Below are positions 41,718 through 49,653 of a stretch of 64,000 bases of DNA, one piece after another. The position numbers were made by a program, and so were the translations under genes. The DNA comes from Hydrogenothermaceae bacterium (lineage in GTDB: Bacteria > Aquificota > Aquificia > Aquificales > Hydrogenothermaceae). The notes below the pieces were generated by a model. It made no database searches. It had not been told where the DNA came from and saw nothing but the letters and a program-made list of their open reading frames with translations. Numbering within the stretch: position 1 is the first letter of the stretch; each line of letters starts with the position of its first letter. The DNA lies in contig JAOABH010000004.1 in NCBI GenBank assembly GCA_026418455.1, positions 62,001 through 126,000 on the forward strand, given 5' to 3'.

Positions 41718-41855
41718 ATGAGTATGGTAGAGAGAGCTTTATTTTGGATAGCAATAATCATTTTAATAGTATCTGCTGTTGGAATGAATAAACAGGTTGG
41801 AGAGCTTGAGAAAAAGTTATCCCAGGTTTCTGCTACACAAGGAGGTAATCAGTGA
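41718..41855 (+). CDS. Single-helix small membrane protein (45 aa)
   Basis: A 45-residue open frame with GAGGTGAAG ahead of the ATG, 15 bases after the transporter stop. Residues 8-22 (LFWIAIIILIVSAVG) form one membrane helix, followed by a polar tail KQVGELEKKLSQ that could coil. Its stop overlaps the start of the next gene (ATGA). The coupled position between the transporter and anchored rhodanese supports a real gene, perhaps a small subunit or adaptor of the membrane complex. No family recognised. Confidence 0.65.
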   Translation: MSMVERALFWIAIIILIVSAVGMNKQVGELEKKLSQVSATQGGNQ

Positions 41856-42346
41856 TGAGTCCAAAAGTAGAGAGATCTATATATATAGTAGTTATAGCTA
41901 TATTAGCTGTTTATCTTTTAATCTTAGGAAAAAAACAGATTGAACTTCAAAAGAATATTCCTATAACAGCTGAGGAGCTGTATAAAAAGCTTTCTAATCC
42001 GAAGTTAAAAGTTCAGATAGTTGATGTAAGAGAACTAACCTCATCTGATGAAGTTGGCGGTTATGAGGACTCCAGAATACCTGGAGCTTTACCTTTTCCT
42101 AACTGTGATGAGTCAAAGATGAATACTGAAAACTTAAAAGATGCTCTCCAAAGGATAAACCCATATATATATACTGTAATTGTATCTACAGATGGAAATC
42201 CAGAGATATTTAAAAAATGTGCACAAAAATTCAATAATGCCCAGAATCTTGCCGGTGGTATGAAGGCATGGCAAGCAGCAGGTTTACCTGATGAATCTGG
42301 AGAATATACTCCACCTAAAGCTGGTGGTGGTGGTGGCTGTTTATAA
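41855..42346 (+). CDS. Membrane-anchored rhodanese without loop cysteine, C-terminal GGGGGCL
   Basis: A 163-residue protein with an N-terminal membrane anchor (about residues 8-24) and a single rhodanese domain in the periplasm (VQIVDVRE, RIPGALPF, GGMKAWQAAGLP). The active loop, which normally carries catalytic cysteine, reads IVSTDGNPEIF with no cysteine at that place; C107 and C127-type residues elsewhere are not in loop position. The C-terminus is PPKAGGGGGCL: a flexible glycine run ending with a cysteine one residue from the end. The tail recalls SoxY, and recurs in the gene at 47596. GTG at 41852 is in frame but the ATG has the better spacing. Probably a sulfur carrier rather than an enzyme (inference). 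Confidence 0.8.
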   Translation: MSPKVERSIYIVVIAILAVYLLILGKKQIELQKNIPITAEELYKKLSNPKLKVQIVDVRELTSSDEVGGYEDSRIPGALPFPNCDESKMNTENLKDALQRINPYIYTVIVSTDGNPEIFKKCAQKFNNAQNLAGGMKAWQAAGLPDESGEYTPPKAGGGGGCL

Positions 42347-42373
42347 AATAGAAAATAACCTGGAGGTAAAGTG

Positions 42374-45262
42374 ATGGCAATATCAAGAAGGGATTTTTTA
42401 AAGGTTATGTCAGTAACAGGTGCTGCAACTACTATGGGTACCTCTCAAGCTTTTGCAAAAAGTAATGCTCTGATAGTAGAAGATCCAAGGTCTTCTTATC
42501 CAAACAGCTCTTATGTTGAAAATATGTATAGAAAAGAGTTTGCATACACATATGGACAAAAGGAAGAGCATGGTACAGCTTATCACTGTGTAAACTGTCA
42601 AGGAAACTGTGCTTGGGATGTATGGGTTCAAAATGGTATCGTTACAAGGGAAAATCAATCTGCTAACTATCCACTTTTAAACCCTAAGATTCCAGATGCA
42701 AACCCAAGAGGTTGTAATAAAGGTGTTCAACACTCTCAAGTTATGTATGAAAAAGACAGAATCCTCTATCCTATGAAGAGAGTTGGGGAAAGAGGAGAAG
42801 GAAAGTGGAAAAGAATTTCTTGGGATGAAGCTATTACAGAAGTTGCAACAAAGATATATGAAACAATGTTAACTGTAGGTCCTCAAGGAAATTATATACA
42901 CGTTGGAGCAGGAATGCTAACAGAGGCAAGAGCTGCTTCTGGAAAGAGACTTGGAACATTACTTGGTGCAGTTAGACCTTACATAGCTTCTTATGTTGGT
43001 GATATGTTCCCAGGAGTTTCTCTAGTCTATGGTGAAGGTAACATAGGTTTCTCTTATGATTTTGTTTATACTGCAAATGTTCAGATATGGTGGGGACAAG
43101 ATCCTAATAAAACAAGGATACCGGATGCTCACTGGGTTTGGGAAGGAAAGTATAACGGTGGAAAGGTTATAGTTATAACTCCAGATTACAATGCAACCTG
43201 TAAAAGTGCAGATCTTTGGGTTCCTGTAAGAGCTGGATATGACGGCTTTTTGGCTATGGCAATAATAAATGAGATAATACAGAAAAAACTCTATAAACCT
43301 AACTTTGTAAAAGTATTTACGGATCTTCCTTTCTTGGTAAGGCTTGATAACAAAAAGCTTTTAAGACTATCTGACATCGACACAAACGATCCACAGTTTG
43401 ATAAAGAGATTTTCCACAATATGGAAGAAAAGGCACACGGAAAACATTTTGAAGAGCACGAAGTTTTCATATCTTACAACCTCAAAAATGGTAAATTTAC
43501 AATAATGCCAGGTTCAGAAGGTAATCCTGTTAAAACATTGAGACTTAAAGATGTTGGATGGGACATAGACCCTGCTTTAGAGGGAGTGTATGAAGTTAAA
43601 CTAAAAGATGGCTCTAAAGTGAAAGTTACACCTGCTTTTGAGTTATTGAAAGCCGAGGCTCAGAAATTTGCTGCTGAGAAGGTGTTCAAACTTACCAACG
43701 TCCATCCAAAAATAGTAGAACAGCTTGCAAAGGATATTGCACTTCCTAAGGTTGTAACATTATCTATGGGATTCACCATAGGTAAATACTTTAACGGTAT
43801 GCTTGTTCAAAGAGCTATAGCTTCTATAACTCCTCTATGTGGAAGACTTGGACCTTATGGAGGATTTAACTCTGAAAACGAATGGTCTATAAGTGGTCTT
43901 GACATCATATCTGGATTTGCTGGTAAGTACCAACATAGGTTTGCTTCTGGATTTGTAAGTGAGTTTGTCCTTGGAAATATGATGAAAGATTTTGATAAAC
44001 TCTACGAAGAAGATACATTCAAACAGGTTATGGGAGTATCAAAAGAAGAGTATAAAAAGAAAGTCCAAGAGATGTTGTCTAAATCTGAAGGAGACGAAGG
44101 AATAGGTAAAGGTAAACCTCACTGGAATGATGTTCAGACATTCCTCTTATTTGCAGATGCTAGATTTAGAAGAAACAAAGGTTCTTCTTACAAAAAGGCA
44201 TTTTTAGAGAAGGCTAAATTTATAGCTTATGTTGATTTCAGAATGTCTGATTTTGCTAACTATGCAGATATACTTCTTCCTGCGAAATCTCACTATGAAG
44301 TTTGGGATTTAAGAACAAACCCAGGTTATCACAGGTTTGCAAACCTTGCTCATCCACCTGCAAATCTGAAACCTGTTGGTGAAGCTAAATCAGAGTGGGA
44401 AATCTGTACTATGATTGTTGAGAAAATCCAAGAGATAGCAATGAAAAAGTATAAAGAGACCGGAGATGAGAAGTACATTAAGATACCGGATCCTAAGTTC
44501 TCAAAAACTGGATATAGAGATTTAGATAAAGTTGTAGAAGAGTTTACTATCGGTGGGAAGCTTAGAACAGATAAAGATGCAGTAGAACTTGCTCTTGAAC
44601 ATACTGCACAGTTCAAACCTAACACAATAGAGTCAATGTTTAAGAGAGGTGGTTATCTAACTTTAAATGAAAAAGCAGGAAAATCATCTCCACTTTATCC
44701 TGATAAACCTTACAACGTATTTGAAAACAACCTATATCTCTATGAAAGATTTGAAACATTATCAGGAAGAATCACTTACTATGTTGATGATGATCTATGG
44801 ATACAGGAAGGAGCTAACGTACCAACAGCTAAGGAACCAATTAGACCAAGAAAATATCCATTTGTTTTAATGACTCCTCACGCAAGATGGTCAATCCACT
44901 CAACTTACAAAACGTCTACACTACTTCTTAGATTACAAAGAGGAAAACCTTATGTAATGATAAATCCAGAAATGGCTAAAAAGAAAGGTATTAAAGATGG
45001 AGATGAGATAAGAGTGTATAACTCTCTTGGTGAGTTTTACGCAATGGCTAAAATATATCCATCTTGCCCTAAAGATGCGATAATTCTTGAAGATGGATGG
45101 GAACCTTTCTTCTATAAAGGCAGAAAAGGACACAACGAGGTTGTGGCTTCTCCTCTTAACTTGCTTGAACTTTCAGACGGTTGGGGACACTTGAAGTTTG
45201 GTGGTAACTGGGATGGAAACCAGCATGCTTATGAAACTTCTGTAGACATAGAAAAAGTATAA
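42374..45262 (+). CDS. Type II DMSO-reductase-family molybdoenzyme, catalytic alpha subunit
   Basis: A 962-residue Tat-exported (SRRDFLKV) Mo-bis-MGD enzyme. The first cluster motif has a histidine, H71-x3-C75-x3-C79 and C114, as in NarG, SerA, DdhA and EbdA, placing it in the type II family; D210 (YVGDMFPG) is the probable molybdenum ligand. The beta and haem-binding gamma subunits follow in order. Known members act on nitrate, selenate, chlorate, dimethyl sulfide or ethylbenzene; none of these is shown here. The rhodaneses and sulfur transporter upstream suggest a sulfur substrate (inference). GTG at 42371 is in frame; ATG at 42374 has better spacing to GGAGG. No dedicated chaperone gene is adjacent. 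Confidence 0.88.
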   Translation: MAISRRDFLKVMSVTGAATTMGTSQAFAKSNALIVEDPRSSYPNSSYVENMYRKEFAYTYGQKEEHGTAYHCVNCQGNCAWDVWVQNGIVTRENQSANYPLLNPKIPDANPRGCNKGVQHSQVMYEKDRILYPMKRVGERGEGKWKRISWDEAITEVATKIYETMLTVGPQGNYIHVGAGMLTEARAASGKRLGTLLGAVRPYIASYVGDMFPGVSLVYGEGNIGFSYDFVYTANVQIWWGQDPNKTRIPDAHWVWEGKYNGGKVIVITPDYNATCKSADLWVPVRAGYDGFLAMAIINEIIQKKLYKPNFVKVFTDLPFLVRLDNKKLLRLSDIDTNDPQFDKEIFHNMEEKAHGKHFEEHEVFISYNLKNGKFTIMPGSEGNPVKTLRLKDVGWDIDPALEGVYEVKLKDGSKVKVTPAFELLKAEAQKFAAEKVFKLTNVHPKIVEQLAKDIALPKVVTLSMGFTIGKYFNGMLVQRAIASITPLCGRLGPYGGFNSENEWSISGLDIISGFAGKYQHRFASGFVSEFVLGNMMKDFDKLYEEDTFKQVMGVSKEEYKKKVQEMLSKSEGDEGIGKGKPHWNDVQTFLLFADARFRRNKGSSYKKAFLEKAKFIAYVDFRMSDFANYADILLPAKSHYEVWDLRTNPGYHRFANLAHPPANLKPVGEAKSEWEICTMIVEKIQEIAMKKYKETGDEKYIKIPDPKFSKTGYRDLDKVVEEFTIGGKLRTDKDAVELALEHTAQFKPNTIESMFKRGGYLTLNEKAGKSSPLYPDKPYNVFENNLYLYERFETLSGRITYYVDDDLWIQEGANVPTAKEPIRPRKYPFVLMTPHARWSIHSTYKTSTLLLRLQRGKPYVMINPEMAKKKGIKDGDEIRVYNSLGEFYAMAKIYPSCPKDAIILEDGWEPFFYKGRKGHNEVVASPLNLLELSDGWGHLKFGGNWDGNQHAYETSVDIEKV

Positions 45263-45276
45263 AAGGAGGTCGTTAA

Positions 45277-46428
45277 ATGTCAAAAAGACAACTTGCGATG
45301 GTAATGGATTTAAATAAATGTATAGGTTGCCAAACCTGTACAGTGGCATGTAAAACTCAGTGGACAAACAGAAATGGTAGAGAGTATATGTATTGGAATA
45401 ACGTTGAAACACATCCGGGATATGGATATCCAAGAAATTGGATGGAGGCTGGTGGTGGTTTTGACGAAAATGGTAATCTAAGAGATGGAATTATCCCGGA
45501 TATGGTATTAGATTATGGTGTTCCCTGGGATTACAACCACGATGAACTGTTTAATGGATCATTACTACAGGCTAATACAAACGATTTAGAGTGGGGACCA
45601 AACTGGGATGAAGATGTAGGTGGTGGTGAGTATCCAAACTCTTACTTCTTTTACATCCCAAGGATATGTAATCACTGCTCTAACCCTGGATGTCTTGCAG
45701 CATGTCCAAGAGAGGCAATATTCAAGAGAGAGCAAGATGGTATAGTTTTAGTTGATCTTGAAAGATGTCAAGGCTATAGATACTGTATAGCAGGATGTCC
45801 TTACAAGAAGATATACTTTAACCCTAAGATATCAAAATCGGAAAAATGTATATTCTGTTTCCCAAGGGTTGAGAGAGGTCTTCCACCTGCCTGTGCCCAT
45901 CAGTGTGTAGGTAGAATAAGATTTGTTGGATTTTTAGATGACGAAGAAGGTCAAGTTTACAAGCTTGTTCATAAGTATAAAGTTGCTTTACCTCTAAGAC
46001 CTGACTTTGGAACACAACCAAATGTTTACTACGTACCACCTTTATTTGAGCCACCAAAATTTGACGACAATATGCAACCTATAGAAGGATCAAGAAGAAC
46101 ACCAATTGAGTACCTTGAACTTCTATTCGGTAAAGAGGTTCATCAAGCTCTTGAAACTCTCAGAAGAGAGCAGGAAAAGAGAGCAAGAGGAGAAGAGTCT
46201 GAGCTTATGGATATTCTAATTGCATACTCCCATAGGGATATGTTTAGACTTGACAACAACTACTACCAAGGTTTAGTTGATAAGAAACTTAAGGGAACAG
46301 AGTTTTTCAGAGTTATAGACCAGAGATATTTACATGGTGCTAATACTCAAAGGATAGAGATAAAGGATTACACATTCCACGAAAAGATACTTCCTCAAAA
46401 AGAAAAAGCTAAAAATACTCACCATTAA
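45277..46428 (+). CDS. Type II molybdoenzyme beta subunit, four Fe-S clusters
   Basis: A 383-residue iron-sulfur protein of the NarH/SerB/DdhB/EbdB type. First cluster motif C15-x2-C18-x2-C21-x3-C25 (CIGCQTC...), followed by an insert, then CNHCSNPGCLAACP, CQGYRYCIAGCPYK (one cysteine replaced by Y, the feature of the [3Fe-4S] site in this type) and CIFCFPRVERGLPPAC. No signal peptide: it is exported as a complex with the Tat-bearing alpha subunit. AAGGAGG precedes the ATG 15 bases after alpha. Confidence 0.9.
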   Translation: MSKRQLAMVMDLNKCIGCQTCTVACKTQWTNRNGREYMYWNNVETHPGYGYPRNWMEAGGGFDENGNLRDGIIPDMVLDYGVPWDYNHDELFNGSLLQANTNDLEWGPNWDEDVGGGEYPNSYFFYIPRICNHCSNPGCLAACPREAIFKREQDGIVLVDLERCQGYRYCIAGCPYKKIYFNPKISKSEKCIFCFPRVERGLPPACAHQCVGRIRFVGFLDDEEGQVYKLVHKYKVALPLRPDFGTQPNVYYVPPLFEPPKFDDNMQPIEGSRRTPIEYLELLFGKEVHQALETLRREQEKRARGEESELMDILIAYSHRDMFRLDNNYYQGLVDKKLKGTEFFRVIDQRYLHGANTQRIEIKDYTFHEKILPQKEKAKNTHH

Positions 46429-46436
46429 TCAATAAT

Positions 46437-46451
46437 GGGGCTTGATGCCCC
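46437..46451 (+). terminator. Intra-operon hairpin between beta and gamma genes
   Basis: GGGGC-TTGAT-GCCCC, without a U tract. It likely separates expression of the alpha/beta and gamma parts or stabilises the upstream message. Confidence 0.45.
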
Positions 46452-46481
46452 TATGAAAAATGAATATTAAGGAGGTTTTAA

Positions 46482-47582
46482 ATGAAATTAAAGCTGCTTA
46501 CGATGGGAGTTATAGGAGTAGTAGCTACAACTTTTGCTGACAGTTTTGAGGATGATGTTATAAATGTTAAGAAAGCTCCTAAGTTTGATATATCTACTGT
46601 AGAGTTTAAAAAAGTTAATGTTTATCCACAAGCTACTGTCAGGTTAAACGATAAAAATGCAAAATCTGCAGATATAGATGAGATTCAAGTAGGGTCAGTG
46701 TATACAGGTAAGGAAATTTATCTGGTTATCAAGTGGAAAGATGACACTTTTTCTGTTCAGCCTAAATTGACTACAAATAAATATGGAGATGGTGTATCTG
46801 TTCAATTCCCTGTTTCTTACGGCAAAGGTAAAACATTACCATACATAGGTATGGGTAATGAAGGTAATCCCGTTGTGGTCTATCTTAGAAAGATGGTAGA
46901 AAATAGGGATTATGTTAAATCTTTTGTTTCTGAAGCTTTTGGATCATTAACAGAACAGAGAGATAATACATTCTCTCTTGAGATGAATTATGATAAAGAT
47001 AAAAAAGAGTATATAGCTATTTTCAAGAGAGTAGTTAAACCTACAGATTTAAAACCTGGAATAATTCCAGTTGCCTTTGCTGTTTGGGATGGGGACAGTT
47101 TAAACAGAGGTGGAAAGAAAAATATATCAAGTTGGAAGTTCTTAAAGATAGAAGGTGTTAATCCGGATAAATCTTACATATCGTATCTATCCTGGGGATA
47201 CGGTAATATAGGAGATCCTAACAGAGGAAAGGAGCTGATGGTTCAAAATGGCTGTAATGGTTGCCACAACTATGCAGATCAGAACAATGCTTTACCTGAT
47301 TTAGCTCCTAACTTATCTAAGATAGGTGGTTACTCTAATCCAGTTTATCTAAGAGAGTCTATAATAAATCCATCTGCAGTAGTGATAAGGAACCTCAACA
47401 TAAACAGACATTACGACAAATCTCAGCAACCTGATAAAAATGGTGCATATCCTAATAATGAGATGTATACCTGGTATACAAAGGATGAGAAAGGAAAGAG
47501 AGTATCTAAGATGCCACCGTACAATTACTTGTCAGAACAGGATGTTAACGATATAGTAGCTTATCTGAAAACCTTAAAATAG
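46482..47582 (+). CDS. Gamma subunit: ethylbenzene-dehydrogenase-type haem b domain fused to cytochrome c
   Basis: A 366-residue exported protein (signal peptide ending FA near residue 19). Residues 40-235 match the haem b-binding gamma subunit of type II enzymes (EbdC/DdhC/SerC); M124 in IGMGNEGNP is a likely axial ligand. Residues 245-366 form a class I cytochrome c with C258-x2-C261-H262 and a distal SKMPPYNYLSEQDVNDIVAYLK. Known gamma subunits are about 210-240 residues without the haem c domain. The fusion would pass electrons directly from haem b to haem c. AAGGAGG precedes the ATG. Confidence 0.85.
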   Translation: MKLKLLTMGVIGVVATTFADSFEDDVINVKKAPKFDISTVEFKKVNVYPQATVRLNDKNAKSADIDEIQVGSVYTGKEIYLVIKWKDDTFSVQPKLTTNKYGDGVSVQFPVSYGKGKTLPYIGMGNEGNPVVVYLRKMVENRDYVKSFVSEAFGSLTEQRDNTFSLEMNYDKDKKEYIAIFKRVVKPTDLKPGIIPVAFAVWDGDSLNRGGKKNISSWKFLKIEGVNPDKSYISYLSWGYGNIGDPNRGKELMVQNGCNGCHNYADQNNALPDLAPNLSKIGGYSNPVYLRESIINPSAVVIRNLNINRHYDKSQQPDKNGAYPNNEMYTWYTKDEKGKRVSKMPPYNYLSEQDVNDIVAYLKTLK

Positions 47583-47595
47583 GAGGTTATTGATT

Positions 47596-47997
47596 ATGAA
47601 AAAGTTAATTTTATCTACATTTATGTTTTTTTCTTTGATCTCTTTCTCTTTTGCTACTGAAAATCCAGGAGAGGAGATAGAACTTTCAAGTGCTGTGATA
47701 ACTGCAAAGTCCTGTGCTGAAAAGGCAAAGGAAACAGGAAGCTTTGAACTTCTATCGTCTTGCCCTCCGGCCGAAGCAGCTAAAACTGGATATGTTATCT
47801 ACGATGTGACAGAAAATACATTCTATGCAATAGCTCCAAAAAACATTTATCTATTTGAACTTGATGAAGGCTTTGGTGGAAACATAGATGTAAGCGGAAA
47901 TATAGTTGGTAAAGAAGGAGACCTACCTGTTATAGAAGCTAAAGAGTATAAAATATCTCCGAAACCAAAAGCTGGATTCTTTAAAGGATGTCTCTAA
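47596..47997 (+). CDS. Secreted small protein with C-terminal PKAG-x3-GCL tail
   Basis: A 133-residue protein with signal peptide (MKKLILSTFMFFSLISFSFA). Three cysteines: SC near residue 33, SSCPP near 48, and the one at 132 in the C-terminal KPKAGFFKGCL. This tail matches that of the cysteine-free-loop rhodanese (PPKAGGGGGCL) at P, K, A, G and GCL. The domain between has a short beta-rich pattern (VIYDVTENTFYAIAPKNIYLFE) that I do not recognise. It ends the operon, before a strong terminator. TTG at 47590 is too near the ribosome site; ATG at 47596 is chosen. Possibly the soluble sulfur carrier partner (inference). Confidence 0.75.
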   Translation: MKKLILSTFMFFSLISFSFATENPGEEIELSSAVITAKSCAEKAKETGSFELLSSCPPAEAAKTGYVIYDVTENTFYAIAPKNIYLFELDEGFGGNIDVSGNIVGKEGDLPVIEAKEYKISPKPKAGFFKGCL

Positions 47998-48006
47998 TGG
48001 TTAATT

Positions 48007-48026
48007 CCTGTGCCATTTGGCACAGG
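48007..48026 (+). terminator. Strong terminator of the first molybdoenzyme operon
   Basis: CCTGTGCC/GGCACAGG with loop ATTT and tail TTTTATTTGTTTTATTT. It separates the two molybdoenzyme operons. Confidence 0.92.
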
Positions 48027-48065
48027 TTTTATTTGTTTTATTTATTTTTATATAGAGAAATTAAA

Positions 48066-48094
48066 TTGTTTTACAGAAGATTAGGCTGTAAAAT
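48066..48094 (+). promoter_or_regulatory. Promoter for the second molybdoenzyme operon
   Basis: TTGTTT (48066-48071), 17 bases, TAAAAT (48089-48094). Start near 48101, 21 bases before the ATG. No sigma-54 pattern is seen here, so the two molybdoenzymes are controlled differently. Confidence 0.55.
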
Positions 48095-48121
48095 ATTTCT
48101 ATAAACTACAGGAGGGTTCAG

Positions 48122-48757
48122 ATGAGACTGGGTTTTTTAGTGGATTTAAGTAGGTGTATGGGTTGTATGGCCTGTGCTGTTTCCTGTAAGGCAGAAAATG
48201 ATGTCCCTCTTAACAGCTGGAGGCTTAGGGTTAAATATATAGATCAGGGAGAGTTTCCGGAAGTTAAAAGACATTTTGTTCCTCTCAGATGTAATCACTG
48301 TGAAAACGCACCTTGTGAGAGAATCTGTCCTGTAAGTGCCCTTCACTATCTACCAAATGGTATAGTAAACGTAGATCATAACAGATGTATAGGTTGTGCT
48401 TCTTGTATGATGGCATGTCCTTACAACGCTATCTATATTGACCCTCTAACAAACTCTGCTGATAAATGTACATACTGTGCTCATAGGATTGAGGTAGGAA
48501 TGATGCCTGCATGTGTTGTTGCATGTCCTACACATGCAAATATATTTGGTGACTTAGATGACCCTGAAAGTGAAATATCAAAATATCTAAAAGAACATAG
48601 AGATGTTATGGTTAGAAAACCTGAGCTTAATACAAAACCTAAACATTTCTATGTAAGAGGTTCTACTGTAGCACTTGATCCTCTTGCATCAGAAAGACCA
48701 GAAGGTTATACACTCTTTACAGAAGTTAAGTTTTTAGACCATATAGGAGGGCATTAA
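48122..48757 (+). CDS. Psr/Sre-type Fe-S beta subunit (four [4Fe-4S])
   Basis: A 211-residue ferredoxin-like electron-transfer subunit of the PsrB/TtrB/DmsB family. It has four cysteine groups: C12-x2-C15-x2-C18-x3-C22, CNHCENAPCERICP, CIGCASCMMACP, and CTYCAHRIEVGMMPACVVACP, enough for four clusters. No signal peptide, so it is probably exported together with the Tat-bearing catalytic subunit. It overlaps no gene; the membrane anchor follows after two bases. Confidence 0.88.
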   Translation: MRLGFLVDLSRCMGCMACAVSCKAENDVPLNSWRLRVKYIDQGEFPEVKRHFVPLRCNHCENAPCERICPVSALHYLPNGIVNVDHNRCIGCASCMMACPYNAIYIDPLTNSADKCTYCAHRIEVGMMPACVVACPTHANIFGDLDDPESEISKYLKEHRDVMVRKPELNTKPKHFYVRGSTVALDPLASERPEGYTLFTEVKFLDHIGGH

Positions 48758-48759
48758 TC

Positions 48760-49641
48760 ATGTTGGGAGCAGAAGTAACCTTTGATGTTGCATTACCAAA
48801 AGTCGTATGGGGATGGCTTGTTTCTACAAATATGTGGGCAAAGAGTATAGCTACAGGAACATTCTTATTAGGGCTTTACTTTATAAAGAGATATCCAGAG
48901 AATGATAACTTTTTTAGAAAGTGGATTCCTATACTTGGACTTATATTTATAGGTATAACCCTTCTTGTTACAGTCTTAGACTTACATCATATGTTTAGAT
49001 TTTGGAAGATATTCTTATTTGCTCACTTTACCTCTGCTGTTACACTTGGAGCTTGGGTGGTATCTGGTTTTGTTATTGTTTTACTTATTTCTTTCTGGTC
49101 TTGGATAACAGGGAACAAAAAACTGTTTGATAAGGTTATGATACCCGGCTCAGTTTTGGCCTTTTTCTCAACTATATACACAGCAGGAATTATGGGACAG
49201 TCTACTGCAAGAGAATTCTGGGTTTTTCCTGCAGAGATGATTCAGATGCTGTTATCTGCTGCCATAGCAGGTTCTGCAACTTATCTTTTGATTATGTCAA
49301 TCTATAATATTCAAAATGAAAACATTAAGAGAGAACTTGGATATATCCTTATAGGTTCTGCGTTTTTATCTGGTTTAATGTATGTAGGAGAGCTTCTTTT
49401 CTCTAAAATGCACAGTGAGTTTTCTTACGAAACAGCAAAGATTTTACTTTTTGGAGAGATTGCACCTTTTTTCTGGATAGGTTTGTTCCTTACTATTGTT
49501 ATTCCTATTGTTTTAGTAGGGATAGCTAATGAGAAGAAGAAGTATGAATATATACCTATAGGTTCTGTATCGGCGTTGATTGGGCTTTGGTTTATAAAAC
49601 ATGCATGGTTGTTGGCACCTCAGATGTTACCATTAAGTTAA
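48760..49641 (+). CDS. NrfD/PsrC-type membrane anchor, quinone site
   Basis: A 293-residue inner-membrane protein with eight predicted helices. The family (NrfD, PsrC, TtrC, SreC) anchors the Fe-S/Mo subunits and exchanges electrons with quinone. Features: a VLDLHHMFRFW segment (D and H near residue 68), a WDH-like STAREFWVFPAEMIQ near 150, and a C-terminal helix. GGAGGGC precedes the ATG. Completes a membrane-bound three-subunit complex with its neighbours. Confidence 0.88.
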   Translation: MLGAEVTFDVALPKVVWGWLVSTNMWAKSIATGTFLLGLYFIKRYPENDNFFRKWIPILGLIFIGITLLVTVLDLHHMFRFWKIFLFAHFTSAVTLGAWVVSGFVIVLLISFWSWITGNKKLFDKVMIPGSVLAFFSTIYTAGIMGQSTAREFWVFPAEMIQMLLSAAIAGSATYLLIMSIYNIQNENIKRELGYILIGSAFLSGLMYVGELLFSKMHSEFSYETAKILLFGEIAPFFWIGLFLTIVIPIVLVGIANEKKKYEYIPIGSVSALIGLWFIKHAWLLAPQMLPLS

Positions 49642-49653
49642 GGAGGGTGAAAT

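Noticed and set aside
42374-46428. Respiratory nitrate reductase NarGH
   Set aside because: The alpha/beta pair is of the same type II family, but alpha carries a Tat signal, there is no NarI or adjacent NarJ, and the gamma subunit is a haem b/c fusion. Periplasmic type II enzymes fit better.
48007-48026. TTGGCACAGG as a possible sigma-54 promoter
   Set aside because: The GG has no GC ten bases downstream, and the sequence is the second arm of a perfect terminator stem.
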